Of a stretch of 64,000 nt of DNA, positions 45,659 to 54,082 are shown in pieces (positions within the stretch are counted from its first letter, which is position 1; every line of letters starts with the position of its first letter). The position numbers were made by a program, and so were the translations under genes. This DNA is from 34-65-8 sp964516135. GTDB taxonomy: Bacteria > Pseudomonadota > Alphaproteobacteria > Sphingomonadales > Sphingomonadaceae. The stretch covers positions 62,001 to 126,000 of the forward strand of contig CAZEWN010000005.1 of the NCBI GenBank assembly GCA_964516135.1. Reading direction: 5' to 3'. A model generated the notes under the pieces. That model saw only the letters and a program-made list of their open reading frames with translations. It had not been told where the DNA came from and ran no database searches.

Positions 45659-46852
45659 ATGACTTACGGCAAGAAGGCGATCGTGTGGGGCTGGCTCATC
45701 GCGGCGAGCTATCTGGTTCACCAGATCGTATCGATCCAGATGCCCCGCAGCGAGAAGGTTTCGGCGCTGCGCGACGACTTGAGAAACTGGCATTACCTAG
45801 CGGGAACGCTGCTGTTCGCATTCGTGATCGCGCGGCTGATCGAGTGGCGCCGCGATGGCCGCGTTCCGCCACCACCGGGCATGCCGGCGGCCGGATGGGC
45901 GTGGGGCCGATCGCTCGCGCTGGCGACATATGTGCTGATCCTGTTCGCCCCCGCGCTGGGCCTGTTGTTCGCCTGGAGTGATGGCTTCAAGGTGAGCCTC
46001 GCGGGCTTGCCGATCCCCTCGCTGATGGGCGAGGATCGCGGCGTGTGGATGTTCACCGGCTATTTCCATTCCGCCATCGGCTTCATCCTGCTGGTGCTCA
46101 ACCTCACCACGATCGTGTCCGCGGCCTATCTGACCCTGCGCCATGGCAGGGGGCTCCTGACGGCATTCCCGCCAGGTTACGGCGCGATGGCATTCATCGG
46201 GCTTTCCATCACCGTCTATGCGTTCGCGACCTTCCGCTCCCCCGACCCCGGACCCGGCGCCGTGGCGACGTTCTGGGGGGCGGCAATCGCCGTCGCGGGC
46301 ATTGGCTGGCTGATCCATCGCCGCAAGGAGCCACGCGAAAATCCCGCCACGACGCCCGGCTGGATCAAGCCGGTCACCGCGGCCGTTGTGATCGCGCTAT
46401 GCATGATCGGCGCTTACGGCCCGCACGCGCTGTTCCGGGTAACGCCATGGCCCACGACGGAAGTCGTCGAGGGGCCGATCCGTGAACCGGTGATGCAGGT
46501 CACCGTTACGCCGGAAACTCCGTTCGAGGCGAAGGTGAAGGCGGAAACCTACAAGTGGTGCCGTTTCTGCCACACGGTCGAGCGTGGCGACAAGGCGCTG
46601 GTGGGCCCCAACCTTTATGGCATCTTCGGCCAGAAGGCAGGAACAGCGCCCGGCTTCGCCTATTCCGAGGCCATGCTCGCCGCGCGCGACCGGGGGCTGG
46701 TCTGGAACGAGGAAACCATTGCCGAATACATCCGGCACCCGGATGTCTTCATGCCGGGGACATCAATGATCATTTCCTCCGGCCCGGTGCGGACGCCCGA
46801 GGAACGCCAGGCGGTGATCAACATCCTGAAGCGCGAAACGATGCCGCAATAA
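45659..46852 (+). CDS. Cytochrome b561-like membrane domain fused to a class I cytochrome c
   Basis: The 397-residue protein joins an N-terminal multi-helix domain (about residues 1-260) to a C-terminal c-type cytochrome. The membrane part resembles bacterial cytochrome b561: His45 in RNWHYLAGTLLFAFVIARL and His137 in GYFHSAIGFILLVLNL are likely heme b ligands. The C-terminal part has CRFCH (301-305) for covalent heme c and Met365 in FMPGTSM as a likely axial ligand. It would pass electrons from the quinone pool or a periplasmic dehydrogenase to a terminal oxidase. GGAGG fixes the start at 45659. Confidence 0.85.
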   Translation: MTYGKKAIVWGWLIAASYLVHQIVSIQMPRSEKVSALRDDLRNWHYLAGTLLFAFVIARLIEWRRDGRVPPPPGMPAAGWAWGRSLALATYVLILFAPALGLLFAWSDGFKVSLAGLPIPSLMGEDRGVWMFTGYFHSAIGFILLVLNLTTIVSAAYLTLRHGRGLLTAFPPGYGAMAFIGLSITVYAFATFRSPDPGPGAVATFWGAAIAVAGIGWLIHRRKEPRENPATTPGWIKPVTAAVVIALCMIGAYGPHALFRVTPWPTTEVVEGPIREPVMQVTVTPETPFEAKVKAETYKWCRFCHTVERGDKALVGPNLYGIFGQKAGTAPGFAYSEAMLAARDRGLVWNEETIAEYIRHPDVFMPGTSMIISSGPVRTPEERQAVINILKRETMPQ

Positions 46853-46858
46853 GGAAAA

Positions 46859-46890
46859 CCCCGGCCGGTCTAGCTGACCGGCCGGGGCTT
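46859..46890. terminator. Bidirectional intrinsic terminator
   Basis: A perfect 12-bp stem (arms CCCCGGCCGGTC and GACCGGCCGGGG) with a 5-bp loop sits between the convergent cytochrome fusion and DUF1838 genes, seven bases after the cytochrome stop. On the minus strand the stem is followed by TTTTCC, and on the plus strand by CTTCG, so it is a better terminator for the DUF1838 transcript but probably acts both ways. Confidence 0.75.
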
Positions 46891-46914
46891 CGACCCGCGC
46901 AAAGTGCTATCTGA

Positions 46915-47979
46915 TTAGGAACCAGCGGGTCGCTGCGCCGCCTTGAACCAGGCGGGCAGTTCCGGCTCTGGCGCGCGCGGGATCGGCTGGCCCTCGGCCA
47001 CCGGGGCTGGCTGCTGTTCGCGCGCGTACCATTCCAGCGACGACAGTGAGGGTTCTTCCCACGTGTCGGGCGCCCGCAGGTACTTGGGATAGTTCTTCTC
47101 GATATAGTCGAGCGTCTTGCGGTCGATCTTGTTGATGTCGTCCACCGAACCCATGAACGTATGATACTGGCAATGGCCGGGGGTCGGCCCCATCAGCATC
47201 CACGGCAGCCAGGGCGTGGTGCGCCCCCAGGTGCCATGGTATTCCACGCTGGTCTTCTTCGGATCCTGCATGTCGTTCCAGTCGATCTGGTACAGGAACA
47301 TCTCGGTGACCTGGCTGAACGGTTGGCCGCTCTCGCGCGGCCACCGGTTCGGCTGGAGTGCCGACGGATAGAACAGGTTGATGTGGCTCATCATGTTGAG
47401 CCGGTCGCCGCGCCGCGTCCAGTCGAACTGAAGCGGAATCTTCGGCGGCGCCGCCCGGTTCAGCCCGCCATAGCTGGGGGGCGAGGGGTAGAAATTGGTG
47501 ATCGTGTGATTGAACGGATCATTGGCGATCGGCACGACCTTGACCGTCTCGTCGAGATAGGGATTGCGCCATTCCTCGATGATCTCGCCCGATGCCAGAT
47601 CGGTATAGAGGCCCACTTCACGCAATACCTTGCGATAGCCCTCGTCCTCGCCTTCCAGCGGCAGCAGCTTCGCGCAGCTGAGCATGGTGAAGCCGACCAG
47701 GTCGCGGTTCGCCTCGCCCGGCCGGATGCCCTGTACGATACCCTGCGCCCAGCCATATTTGGTCGACGTCATGTCGGTATTCGCGAGCAGGCGCGCCCAG
47801 GCCTCCCGGTTGCCCTGCGGGGTCTTGAGATCGAGAAGTCGGCCCCGCAGCGAGGCATCGTCCTTCATCGGCGCTCCGGTATCCTCGCCCTGCTCCCTGC
47901 CCGTCTGCGCCAGCGCGGGCGCCGCGGCCAATCCGGCACCAGCGGCCAGTCCCGTTTTCAGAAAGTTCCGCCGCTGCAT
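46915..47979 (-). CDS. DUF1838-family protein with Tat signal
   Basis: The 354-residue protein begins with a twin-arginine signal (MQRRNFLKTGLAAGAGLAAA, cleaved after ALAQ), so it is exported folded. The mature part is rich in Trp, Tyr and Pro (for example TTPWLPWMLMGPTPGHCQYH) and resembles DUF1838 proteins, for which no activity is established. A Tat signal often means a bound cofactor. It diverges from the IclR gene; operator site 5 is about 72 bp upstream. It may act on the substrate in the periplasm. Confidence 0.78.
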   Translation of the reverse strand: MQRRNFLKTGLAAGAGLAAAPALAQTGREQGEDTGAPMKDDASLRGRLLDLKTPQGNREAWARLLANTDMTSTKYGWAQGIVQGIRPGEANRDLVGFTMLSCAKLLPLEGEDEGYRKVLREVGLYTDLASGEIIEEWRNPYLDETVKVVPIANDPFNHTITNFYPSPPSYGGLNRAAPPKIPLQFDWTRRGDRLNMMSHINLFYPSALQPNRWPRESGQPFSQVTEMFLYQIDWNDMQDPKKTSVEYHGTWGRTTPWLPWMLMGPTPGHCQYHTFMGSVDDINKIDRKTLDYIEKNYPKYLRAPDTWEEPSLSSLEWYAREQQPAPVAEGQPIPRAPEPELPAWFKAAQRPAGS

Positions 47980-48051
47980 CGCAAGGTCTCCTCAGTTCAA
48001 GCCGAACATGGTTCGTAACACCCGTCCTTGCCAGCACCCCGAATTGTGATA

Positions 48052-48074
48052 TTCTGACCGGCAGGCGGACAAAA
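48052..48074. promoter_or_regulatory. Candidate IclR operator, site 5 (autoregulatory)
   Basis: Half-sites TTcTgaCCGg and GCGGACAAAA around centre cag; the right half is a full match. It lies between the divergent DUF1838 gene (ATG 47979) and iclR-type gene (ATG 48094), 19 bp upstream of the regulator start and just before its GGGAGG ribosome site, as expected for autorepression. Confidence 0.6.
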
Positions 48075-48093
48075 AGACCCGGGAGGCGTGGGC

Positions 48094-48915
48094 ATGGCGA
48101 CTGCGGCGAAAGCCGAAAAGGATGATTCGGTCCGCTCCATCGCGCGCGGCCTGGCGGTCCTGCAGGCAATCAATCGCGGCGGTTCGCTGTCGATGATGCA
48201 GATCTGTCGCGAGGCGGACATCCCTTACCCCACCGCGTTTCGCATTGTCGAGACGCTGATCAAGGAAGGCATGGTCGAACGCGAGCCAGCCCGCAAGCGT
48301 TACCGCGCGACGGCGCTGGTGCGAACCCTTTCGGTCGGGTTCCAGGACGAGGACGGCCTGGTCGCGATCGCGCGGCCGCATATCGTCGCCCTGTGCAAGA
48401 AGCATGGCTGGCCAATTTCGATCGCGACGCGCGTCGGCCACTCGATGATGGTGCGCGATTCCACGCACAAGCTGACATCGCTGACATTCGCGAATTATTC
48501 GCCAGGCTACACCCTGCCGATCGTCGAATGCTCGACCGGCAAGGCTTATCTGGCGTTCTGCGAACCCGAAGAGCGTGACAGCATCATCCGCGGTCTCCTG
48601 CAGATGCCCGGCCCGGCGGAACAGCTGTCGCGCCTGCTGCTGCAGGACCATACGCTGATCGACGATATTCGCCGACGCGGCTACGCGACGCAGGCGCGCA
48701 ACGCCTATACTGCGGTGCCCGGCAAGACCTCGTCGATCTCGATGCCACTGTTCAATGGCGACGAGGTCGCCGGCGCGATCGCGCTCATTTTCTTCGCCGC
48801 CGCGATGCCGCTCGCCCGTGCGGTCGAGATGTTCGTGGACGATCTCAAGGCAACCGCCGACGCGATTTCGGCGGAGCTGTCCGTCGATCAGATATCCGCA
48901 GTGCGGACAAAATAA
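48094..48915 (+). CDS. IclR-family transcriptional regulator, likely controller of the island
   Basis: The 273-residue protein has an N-terminal winged helix-turn-helix (about residues 12-75: SVRSIARGLAVLQAINRGG, MMQICREADIPYPTAFRIVE) and a C-terminal IclR effector domain (ECSTGKAYLAFCEPEE and AAMPLARAVEMFVDDL). It is the only transcription regulator in the island. It lies near the middle of the seven operators, and two of them flank its own gene. GGGAGG seven bases upstream places the start at ATG 48094 and not GTG 48088. The inducer, and whether it represses or activates, cannot be seen. Confidence 0.92.
   Translation: MATAAKAEKDDSVRSIARGLAVLQAINRGGSLSMMQICREADIPYPTAFRIVETLIKEGMVEREPARKRYRATALVRTLSVGFQDEDGLVAIARPHIVALCKKHGWPISIATRVGHSMMVRDSTHKLTSLTFANYSPGYTLPIVECSTGKAYLAFCEPEERDSIIRGLLQMPGPAEQLSRLLLQDHTLIDDIRRRGYATQARNAYTAVPGKTSSISMPLFNGDEVAGAIALIFFAAAMPLARAVEMFVDDLKATADAISAELSVDQISAVRTK
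48890..48912. promoter_or_regulatory. Candidate IclR operator, site 6, inside the 3' end of the regulator gene
   Basis: Half-sites agaTATCCGC and GCGGACAAAA around centre agt, containing a perfect 5-bp-arm palindrome, TCCGC-agt-GCGGA. It occupies the last codons of the IclR gene, ending one base before its TAA, and lies 105 bp upstream of TonB receptor 2. It would control the receptor operon separately from the regulator gene. Confidence 0.6.
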
Positions 48916-49017
48916 CATCATCTCCCCGAGTTCGCGCCAGCGGGATAATTCTACGCGGCGGGACACGCGGGTTGTCGGCTTCCGACATCGCTCGTTAGCC
49001 GAACGGGGAGATAGACG

Positions 49018-51675
49018 ATGTTACGCATTGCCACGAAGACATTTCGCCAGGCGCTTTTGATCGGCCTGAGCGCTTCGGCCTTGGCCACCGGCGGCACCGC
49101 CCTGGCGCAAGAAACGCCGGCGGGCGCCGGGGGTGAGGATACCGGCGCGGCGGCCAGCGGTAACGCGATTGTCGTAACCGCGCGCCGCATCGAGGAACGT
49201 CTTCAGGACGTGCCGATCGCGGTCAGCGCGCTGTCCGCACAGGATCTCGATCGCCAGAGCATCGACGACCTGGGCGACGTGGCGGAAAAGACAGTCGGCT
49301 TCGCGTTCGAAAGTTTCACCGGCCCGCTCGCTCAGCCCGTCATTCGCGGCCAGACCAACCTTCGCACGACCTCGCCCGTGCAGAACGTGTCGACCACGCT
49401 GAACGGCATCTACATCCAGCGCGGATACTTCGTCGATCAGGGACTGCTCGACCTGCAGCGGGTCGAAATCATCAAGGGGCCGCAATCCGCGCTCTACGGG
49501 CGCAACGCCTTTGCCGGTGTGGTCAGCCTGGTCACGGGCGGACCGGACCTTGAAGAGATGACGGGCAAAATTTCCGGGACGCTTGGCACCGACGAGCGGC
49601 GCGAGTTCAAGGCCGCGCTCAGCCTGCCGGTCGTGCCGGGCGTGTTCGCGGTCTACGCCGCTTCCGGTTATTCGGAATTCGACGGCACCTGGGAAAACAA
49701 TCATCCGCTCGCCGATGCCGACGGCGCGTTCACGCGCGGGAACCTGGGCGGATATCAAAAGAGCGCCTACCAGCTCGGCGCCGCCTTGCGGATAGCGGAT
49801 GCAGTGACGCTCGAAGGCCAGTACGTCCGGACCGAACGGGAACTTGAATCCAACCCGGCCTACACGATCTCCACCGCTGGCCTGACCGCGCCGTTCAACA
49901 CGCTCAACGCCAGCCCGACGGGCGCTGGCGCGGCGCGCCAGAACCGGCTGTGGGTCGGGCAGCTGCCGCTGCTGCCGGCGATTGCCCAGGGCGAGACCCG
50001 CCCGGCCGGGCTGGTCATCGACCCGCGCAGCTATGGCCTGCGCGGCCCGAGCGAGATCTGGATCGGCAAGATGACGGTCGACACCGGCGGCCCGCTGTCG
50101 ATCGAGTATCTCTATGGCCATACCGAAGCAAACATCATCGCCCGTGGTTCCTCGCAGCGCGATCCGACGACCTCGATCGTCCTGTTCGGCACCAATTACG
50201 GCAACATCTTCGATTCGTCCGGCACCGGCTCGACCTTCAAGAGCGACAGCCACGAAGGCAAGGCGCTGTTCGATTTCGGCGGCACGATCTCGGGCTTCGT
50301 CGGCGTCAATTTCACCAAGACGACGGATATCGAATCGAACGCATCGGAATTCGCACCGGTCAATTCGCTGACCGAGCCGACCGGCGCCTCGCTTTTCCCG
50401 GTGGTGCCGGGCGGAGCGATCCCGACCACCATCCTGTTCCGCCGGAACACCTTTCTCCAGCGGCGTGAGAACATCTTCTCGGCGTTCGGCTTCCTCGACT
50501 GGCGCCCGAGCGATAACCTGTCGGTTACGCTGGAGGGACGCTATACCGAGGAAAACCAGCGCGGGACCGATCGCCTGGCGCCCGACGTGGGCGTTGCGTT
50601 TGGCGGCCGGGGCACCGCATTCCTCGCGCCCATTCCGCCAACCACCACCCGCTCGGCCAAATTCTTCACTCCGCGCGGCTCGATCACCTACAAGTTCAGC
50701 GACAACAACAACATCTATTTCACTGTCGCGCGCGGCTACAAGTCGGGTGGCATCAACGGGGTCGCGGGCAGCTACAACCGCAACTCGACGGTCAACGGCG
50801 TCGTCGTGACCGACACGATCCGTCCGGGCGAGCCGATCCCCGCGCCGCGCGCCGGGGCCACCGCGGTCTCGTTCGTGCTGACCGCGCCGGGAACCGCAGG
50901 GCTGTCGTTCCTGCAGCAGACCTATGACGCGGAAACCAACTGGACCTACGAGATCGGCTCGAAGAACCAGTTCCTCGACGGGCGGCTGACGCTCAACCTG
51001 GCGGCCTACCTCACCGACTGGAAAAACCTGCAGAGCAACGCGGTCCGCCTGCAACCCGATGGGACCGCGCCCGCATCGTTCCTCGCCATCGTGCCATCGC
51101 TGATCGGCAATGTCGGCGATGTCCGTGTATGGGGCGTGGAAGCGGAGGGCAATTTCCGCCTGACACCGGAAATCCGGGTCGATTTCGGCGCGTCGTACAA
51201 CCGCGCCCGCTACCGTGACGGTGTGGTTTCCCAGCGCTTTGGTGCGTCGGGCAACTGCGACGGCACGGTGTGCTCGACCGTGACGGTCCCGGGCATCAGC
51301 TTCCCGGTGCTGCCGATCGGTGGCAACCGACTTGAACGGACGCCCGAGTTCGACGCGCTGCTCGGCCTCAATTACGACACCGAATTCAGCAACGGGTGGG
51401 GGTTCTACGCGCGTGCCGATGTGACTTATCAGACCAAGCAGTTCGCGGATGAGGCGAACCTGGCGTTCATCCCCAGCCGCACGCTGGTCAATGCGTCGCT
51501 CGGGCTCGAAATCGAGGGCATCAATTTCCAGCTCTGGGCGAAGAACCTTCTCGACAAGAAGTACGTCACCAGTTCGCTGTTCCTCATCGGCATCGGCGGG
51601 GCAGGTTCGGCCAGCTACGTGCCCATCCTGGGCGAACAGCGGACCATGGGCCTGACCGCGTCCTATCGCTTCTGA
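49018..51675 (+). CDS. TonB-dependent outer-membrane receptor 2
   Basis: The 885-residue receptor has a signal peptide (to about residue 30, ALAQ), a TonB box-like AIVVTARRIEERLQDVPIAV, a plug with VEIIKGPQSALYGRNAFAG, and a barrel ending LGEQRTMGLTASYRF with the terminal Phe needed for outer-membrane insertion. GGGGAG precedes the ATG. It heads the operon receptor 2, PAP/fibrillin protein, Tat hydrolase. It is longer than and only distantly related to receptor 1, so it may take a different form of the substrate. Confidence 0.93.
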   Translation: MLRIATKTFRQALLIGLSASALATGGTALAQETPAGAGGEDTGAAASGNAIVVTARRIEERLQDVPIAVSALSAQDLDRQSIDDLGDVAEKTVGFAFESFTGPLAQPVIRGQTNLRTTSPVQNVSTTLNGIYIQRGYFVDQGLLDLQRVEIIKGPQSALYGRNAFAGVVSLVTGGPDLEEMTGKISGTLGTDERREFKAALSLPVVPGVFAVYAASGYSEFDGTWENNHPLADADGAFTRGNLGGYQKSAYQLGAALRIADAVTLEGQYVRTERELESNPAYTISTAGLTAPFNTLNASPTGAGAARQNRLWVGQLPLLPAIAQGETRPAGLVIDPRSYGLRGPSEIWIGKMTVDTGGPLSIEYLYGHTEANIIARGSSQRDPTTSIVLFGTNYGNIFDSSGTGSTFKSDSHEGKALFDFGGTISGFVGVNFTKTTDIESNASEFAPVNSLTEPTGASLFPVVPGGAIPTTILFRRNTFLQRRENIFSAFGFLDWRPSDNLSVTLEGRYTEENQRGTDRLAPDVGVAFGGRGTAFLAPIPPTTTRSAKFFTPRGSITYKFSDNNNIYFTVARGYKSGGINGVAGSYNRNSTVNGVVVTDTIRPGEPIPAPRAGATAVSFVLTAPGTAGLSFLQQTYDAETNWTYEIGSKNQFLDGRLTLNLAAYLTDWKNLQSNAVRLQPDGTAPASFLAIVPSLIGNVGDVRVWGVEAEGNFRLTPEIRVDFGASYNRARYRDGVVSQRFGASGNCDGTVCSTVTVPGISFPVLPIGGNRLERTPEFDALLGLNYDTEFSNGWGFYARADVTYQTKQFADEANLAFIPSRTLVNASLGLEIEGINFQLWAKNLLDKKYVTSSLFLIGIGGAGSASYVPILGEQRTMGLTASYRF

Positions 51676-51680
51676 CGGCG

Positions 51681-52265
51681 GTGCCGGAACTCGCCGCCCT
51701 GAAGGAGGAGCTGATATCGGTCGCGTCGCGGACCGATATCGGCTTCGCCGCGGGCGGTGAGGCGGTCGAGGAGATCAAGCGGCTGGCCGCCGCGATCGAG
51801 TTGCTCAATCCAACGCCCGAGCCGGCAACCGCCGACGACCTGATGCGCGGGCGCTGGCAACTGCTCTATTCAAGCTTCGGCCTCGAGCGTGACAGCACGC
51901 TCGCACGGCTCAGCTTCAACATGTTCCCCAAGATCCCGGTGCGGGTCTGCACGCTGTGGCAGGAAGTGCAGCCAGAGCGGATGCTCTACGACAATATCGT
52001 CGAATGCGACGAAGGCCCGGTCATCGTCGAGGGCCGCTATCGCGCGCAAGGGGCCAGTCGTCTGGGCGTCGAATTCTATCGGGCGACCGCGAGCATCGGC
52101 GTGGAGCAATATGACGCACCGATCGCAAACGACAGGATCCCGCAGCTGCATTCGGACGTGACCTTCCTGGACGATGATTTCCGGTTGAACCGGGGCAGTT
52201 TCGGCAATCTCTACGTCCTCGCGCTGGTGGACCGCGCGCCGCGAATATGGAGCCGCGACCTGTGA
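51681..52265 (+). CDS. PAP/fibrillin family protein
   Basis: The 194-residue protein resembles plastid lipid-associated (PAP/fibrillin) proteins: IELLNPTPEPATADDLMRGR followed by WQLLYSS near residue 60, and FLDDDFRLNRGSFGNLYVLA near the C-terminus. Plant fibrillins bind lipids, quinones or carotenoids in a lipocalin-like barrel. No signal peptide is seen. GTG 51681, five bases after the receptor stop, is the likely start. A role in holding a hydrophobic substrate is inferred from family and position. Confidence 0.75.
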   Translation: MPELAALKEELISVASRTDIGFAAGGEAVEEIKRLAAAIELLNPTPEPATADDLMRGRWQLLYSSFGLERDSTLARLSFNMFPKIPVRVCTLWQEVQPERMLYDNIVECDEGPVIVEGRYRAQGASRLGVEFYRATASIGVEQYDAPIANDRIPQLHSDVTFLDDDFRLNRGSFGNLYVLALVDRAPRIWSRDL

Positions 52266-53152
52266 GGTTCGCGCGGCGTGATTTCCTCGCCGCCGCTGCG
52301 TCGGGACTGATCGCCGCGAGACTCCATGCGGCCGACGGCGCGACGCGCGACACAGCGCTGGTCGCCCCTGACGGCCGCGAGATCGCGCTGCGTGCCGCCC
52401 CGCCACGCCAGCCCAGCGCGGGCCGTGCGGCGATCGTTCTATCGCATGGTGCGAATGGCACGTTCGACGGGCTGGGGCCGCTCGTCACGGCGCTGTCGCA
52501 CGATCGCTGGGTATTCGCCCCGCTGCATGTCGATTCCGAAGATCATGCGCTGCACGGCGCAGTGCCACCGGCGGAGGTCTGGCGGACCCGACTGGAAGAC
52601 ATGCGCCTGACGCTCGATCACGCGGTGGCCCGGCTGGGCGATGGTGGCCCGATCGTCGCTGCGGGGCACAGCTACGGCGCGCTGGTGGCGCAGGCGCTGG
52701 GCGGCGCGACCGTGATGGGCCAGGGCGCGCGGGATGCGCGGGTGGGCGCCGTCGTCGCGATTTCGCCACCCGGCCCGATCCCCGGCTTCATCGGCGCGGA
52801 AGACTGGGCCAAGATCGCCGTCCCGATGCTGTTAACGACCGGCACAGCGGACGTGCTGCCGATGATCGCGCCGACCTGGCAAGCGCATCTCGCATCGTTC
52901 GAAGCCACGCGCATCGCACGCTCCGCCGCATGGGTCGGGCGCGACGTCGATCACTATTTCGGCCGCATGATCCAGCGGCTGCGGCGCGAGGCACCCGATC
53001 AGGCAAGCCAGTTCGAAGCGGCGATGCACATCGTCAACCGCTATATCGGCGCGATCGCCGAGGGGAACGGCGCGGATGCACGGTGGCTGGCCGACGCCGG
53101 CCCGACGCGCGACTTCCCCAACGAAACGCATTGTTTCGACTGGCGCGATTGA
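52247..53152 (+). CDS. Tat-exported alpha/beta hydrolase (dienelactone hydrolase/PET-hydrolase-like fold)
   Basis: The 301-residue protein begins with a Tat-type signal (RFARRDFLAAAASGLIAARL). The hydrolase domain has an oxyanion segment VLSHGANGTFDG, the nucleophile elbow AAGHSYGALVAQ and an acid candidate in TTGTADVLP; His of VDHYFG or the C-terminal ETHCFDW would complete the triad. The start is ATG 52247, or GTG 52262 overlapping the previous stop. It probably cleaves an ester in the periplasm. Its stop is 15 bp from the convergent NodB-fold gene. Confidence 0.82.
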   Translation: MEPRPVRFARRDFLAAAASGLIAARLHAADGATRDTALVAPDGREIALRAAPPRQPSAGRAAIVLSHGANGTFDGLGPLVTALSHDRWVFAPLHVDSEDHALHGAVPPAEVWRTRLEDMRLTLDHAVARLGDGGPIVAAGHSYGALVAQALGGATVMGQGARDARVGAVVAISPPGPIPGFIGAEDWAKIAVPMLLTTGTADVLPMIAPTWQAHLASFEATRIARSAAWVGRDVDHYFGRMIQRLRREAPDQASQFEAAMHIVNRYIGAIAEGNGADARWLADAGPTRDFPNETHCFDWRD

Positions 53153-53167
53153 TCGCGCGATTTGGCG

Positions 53168-54079
53168 CTACGTGCCTTGCGTCATGTGCCCGGCGGCCTG
53201 GGTCCGGTACCACGCGGCGATTTCCTCGCGCTTGGGCCACCATACGCCGGGCAGCGATTGCGCGTGCTGGATGAATTCGCGCAGCGCGCGCACCCGGTGT
53301 GCACGGCCCGAGACATGGGGGTGCAGCCCCACATTCATGATCCGCGCGGTTTTCGCGCCCTCGGCATAGAGCACGTCGAGTTCCTCGACCAGGATGTCGC
53401 GGAACTGGTCAGTCGTATAGTTGCGCCGCGTCAGCAAAGTGAAATCATTGATTTCGTTGGAATACGGAACCGAAACGATATCACCGCCCGGCGTGCTGAG
53501 CATATAGGGCTGGTCATCGTTCATCAGGTCGCAGAAAAATTCCAGGCCTGCCTCGGCCAGAATGTCGGCTGTCTGCGGCGTGCTGCGAAGCGAGGATGAC
53601 AGCCACCCCTTCGCGGGCCTGCCGACATGCGAGGCATAGGCATCGAGCGTTCGCATGATCACATCGCGTTCCGCCACGGGGTCGTTCGCGTAATTGGTCA
53701 GCAGTTCGCCCTGTTCCCAGTTGTGGGCCAACAGTTCCCATCCCCGTTCGAGGATCGCGTCGGTCATCGCGCGGCGCCGTTCGAATGTGACCGCGTTGGT
53801 CGTGCACGATGCCGCCACGCCCAGTTCGTCGAACAGTTCGATCAGCCGCCAGATCCCCACGCGCTGGCCATATTCGCGCCAGGTATAGTTCGGGAAATCC
53901 GCGACGTTGCCAGGCAGCGTATCGGGCAGGATTGCCGGTCCGCCCGCATAGTACGGCTTGTCGGTATCCTTCACCAGATCCCAGGTTTCGAGGTTGAAGG
54001 TGAGCACAAGCGCAACCCGCTTGCCCTCAGGCCAGGCCAGCGGGCCGCGCTGGGAAATCGGGATATAAGGATAGTCCAT
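53168..54079 (-). CDS. Polysaccharide deacetylase-family (NodB-fold) hydrolase, PuuE/imidase-like
   Basis: The 303-residue protein has the NodB fold: LTFNLETW replaces the usual TFDDG, and LAHNWEQGEL and GLHPHVSGR carry likely metal-binding His residues. It has no signal peptide, so cell-wall deacetylation is unlikely. Cytosolic members such as PuuE allantoinase hydrolyse cyclic amides or imides. It follows the Asp/Glu-racemase-family gene by 3 bp, so the two probably act in series. Substrate unknown. Confidence 0.8.
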   Translation of the reverse strand: MDYPYIPISQRGPLAWPEGKRVALVLTFNLETWDLVKDTDKPYYAGGPAILPDTLPGNVADFPNYTWREYGQRVGIWRLIELFDELGVAASCTTNAVTFERRRAMTDAILERGWELLAHNWEQGELLTNYANDPVAERDVIMRTLDAYASHVGRPAKGWLSSSLRSTPQTADILAEAGLEFFCDLMNDDQPYMLSTPGGDIVSVPYSNEINDFTLLTRRNYTTDQFRDILVEELDVLYAEGAKTARIMNVGLHPHVSGRAHRVRALREFIQHAQSLPGVWWPKREEIAAWYRTQAAGHMTQGT

Positions 54080-54082
54080 CGG

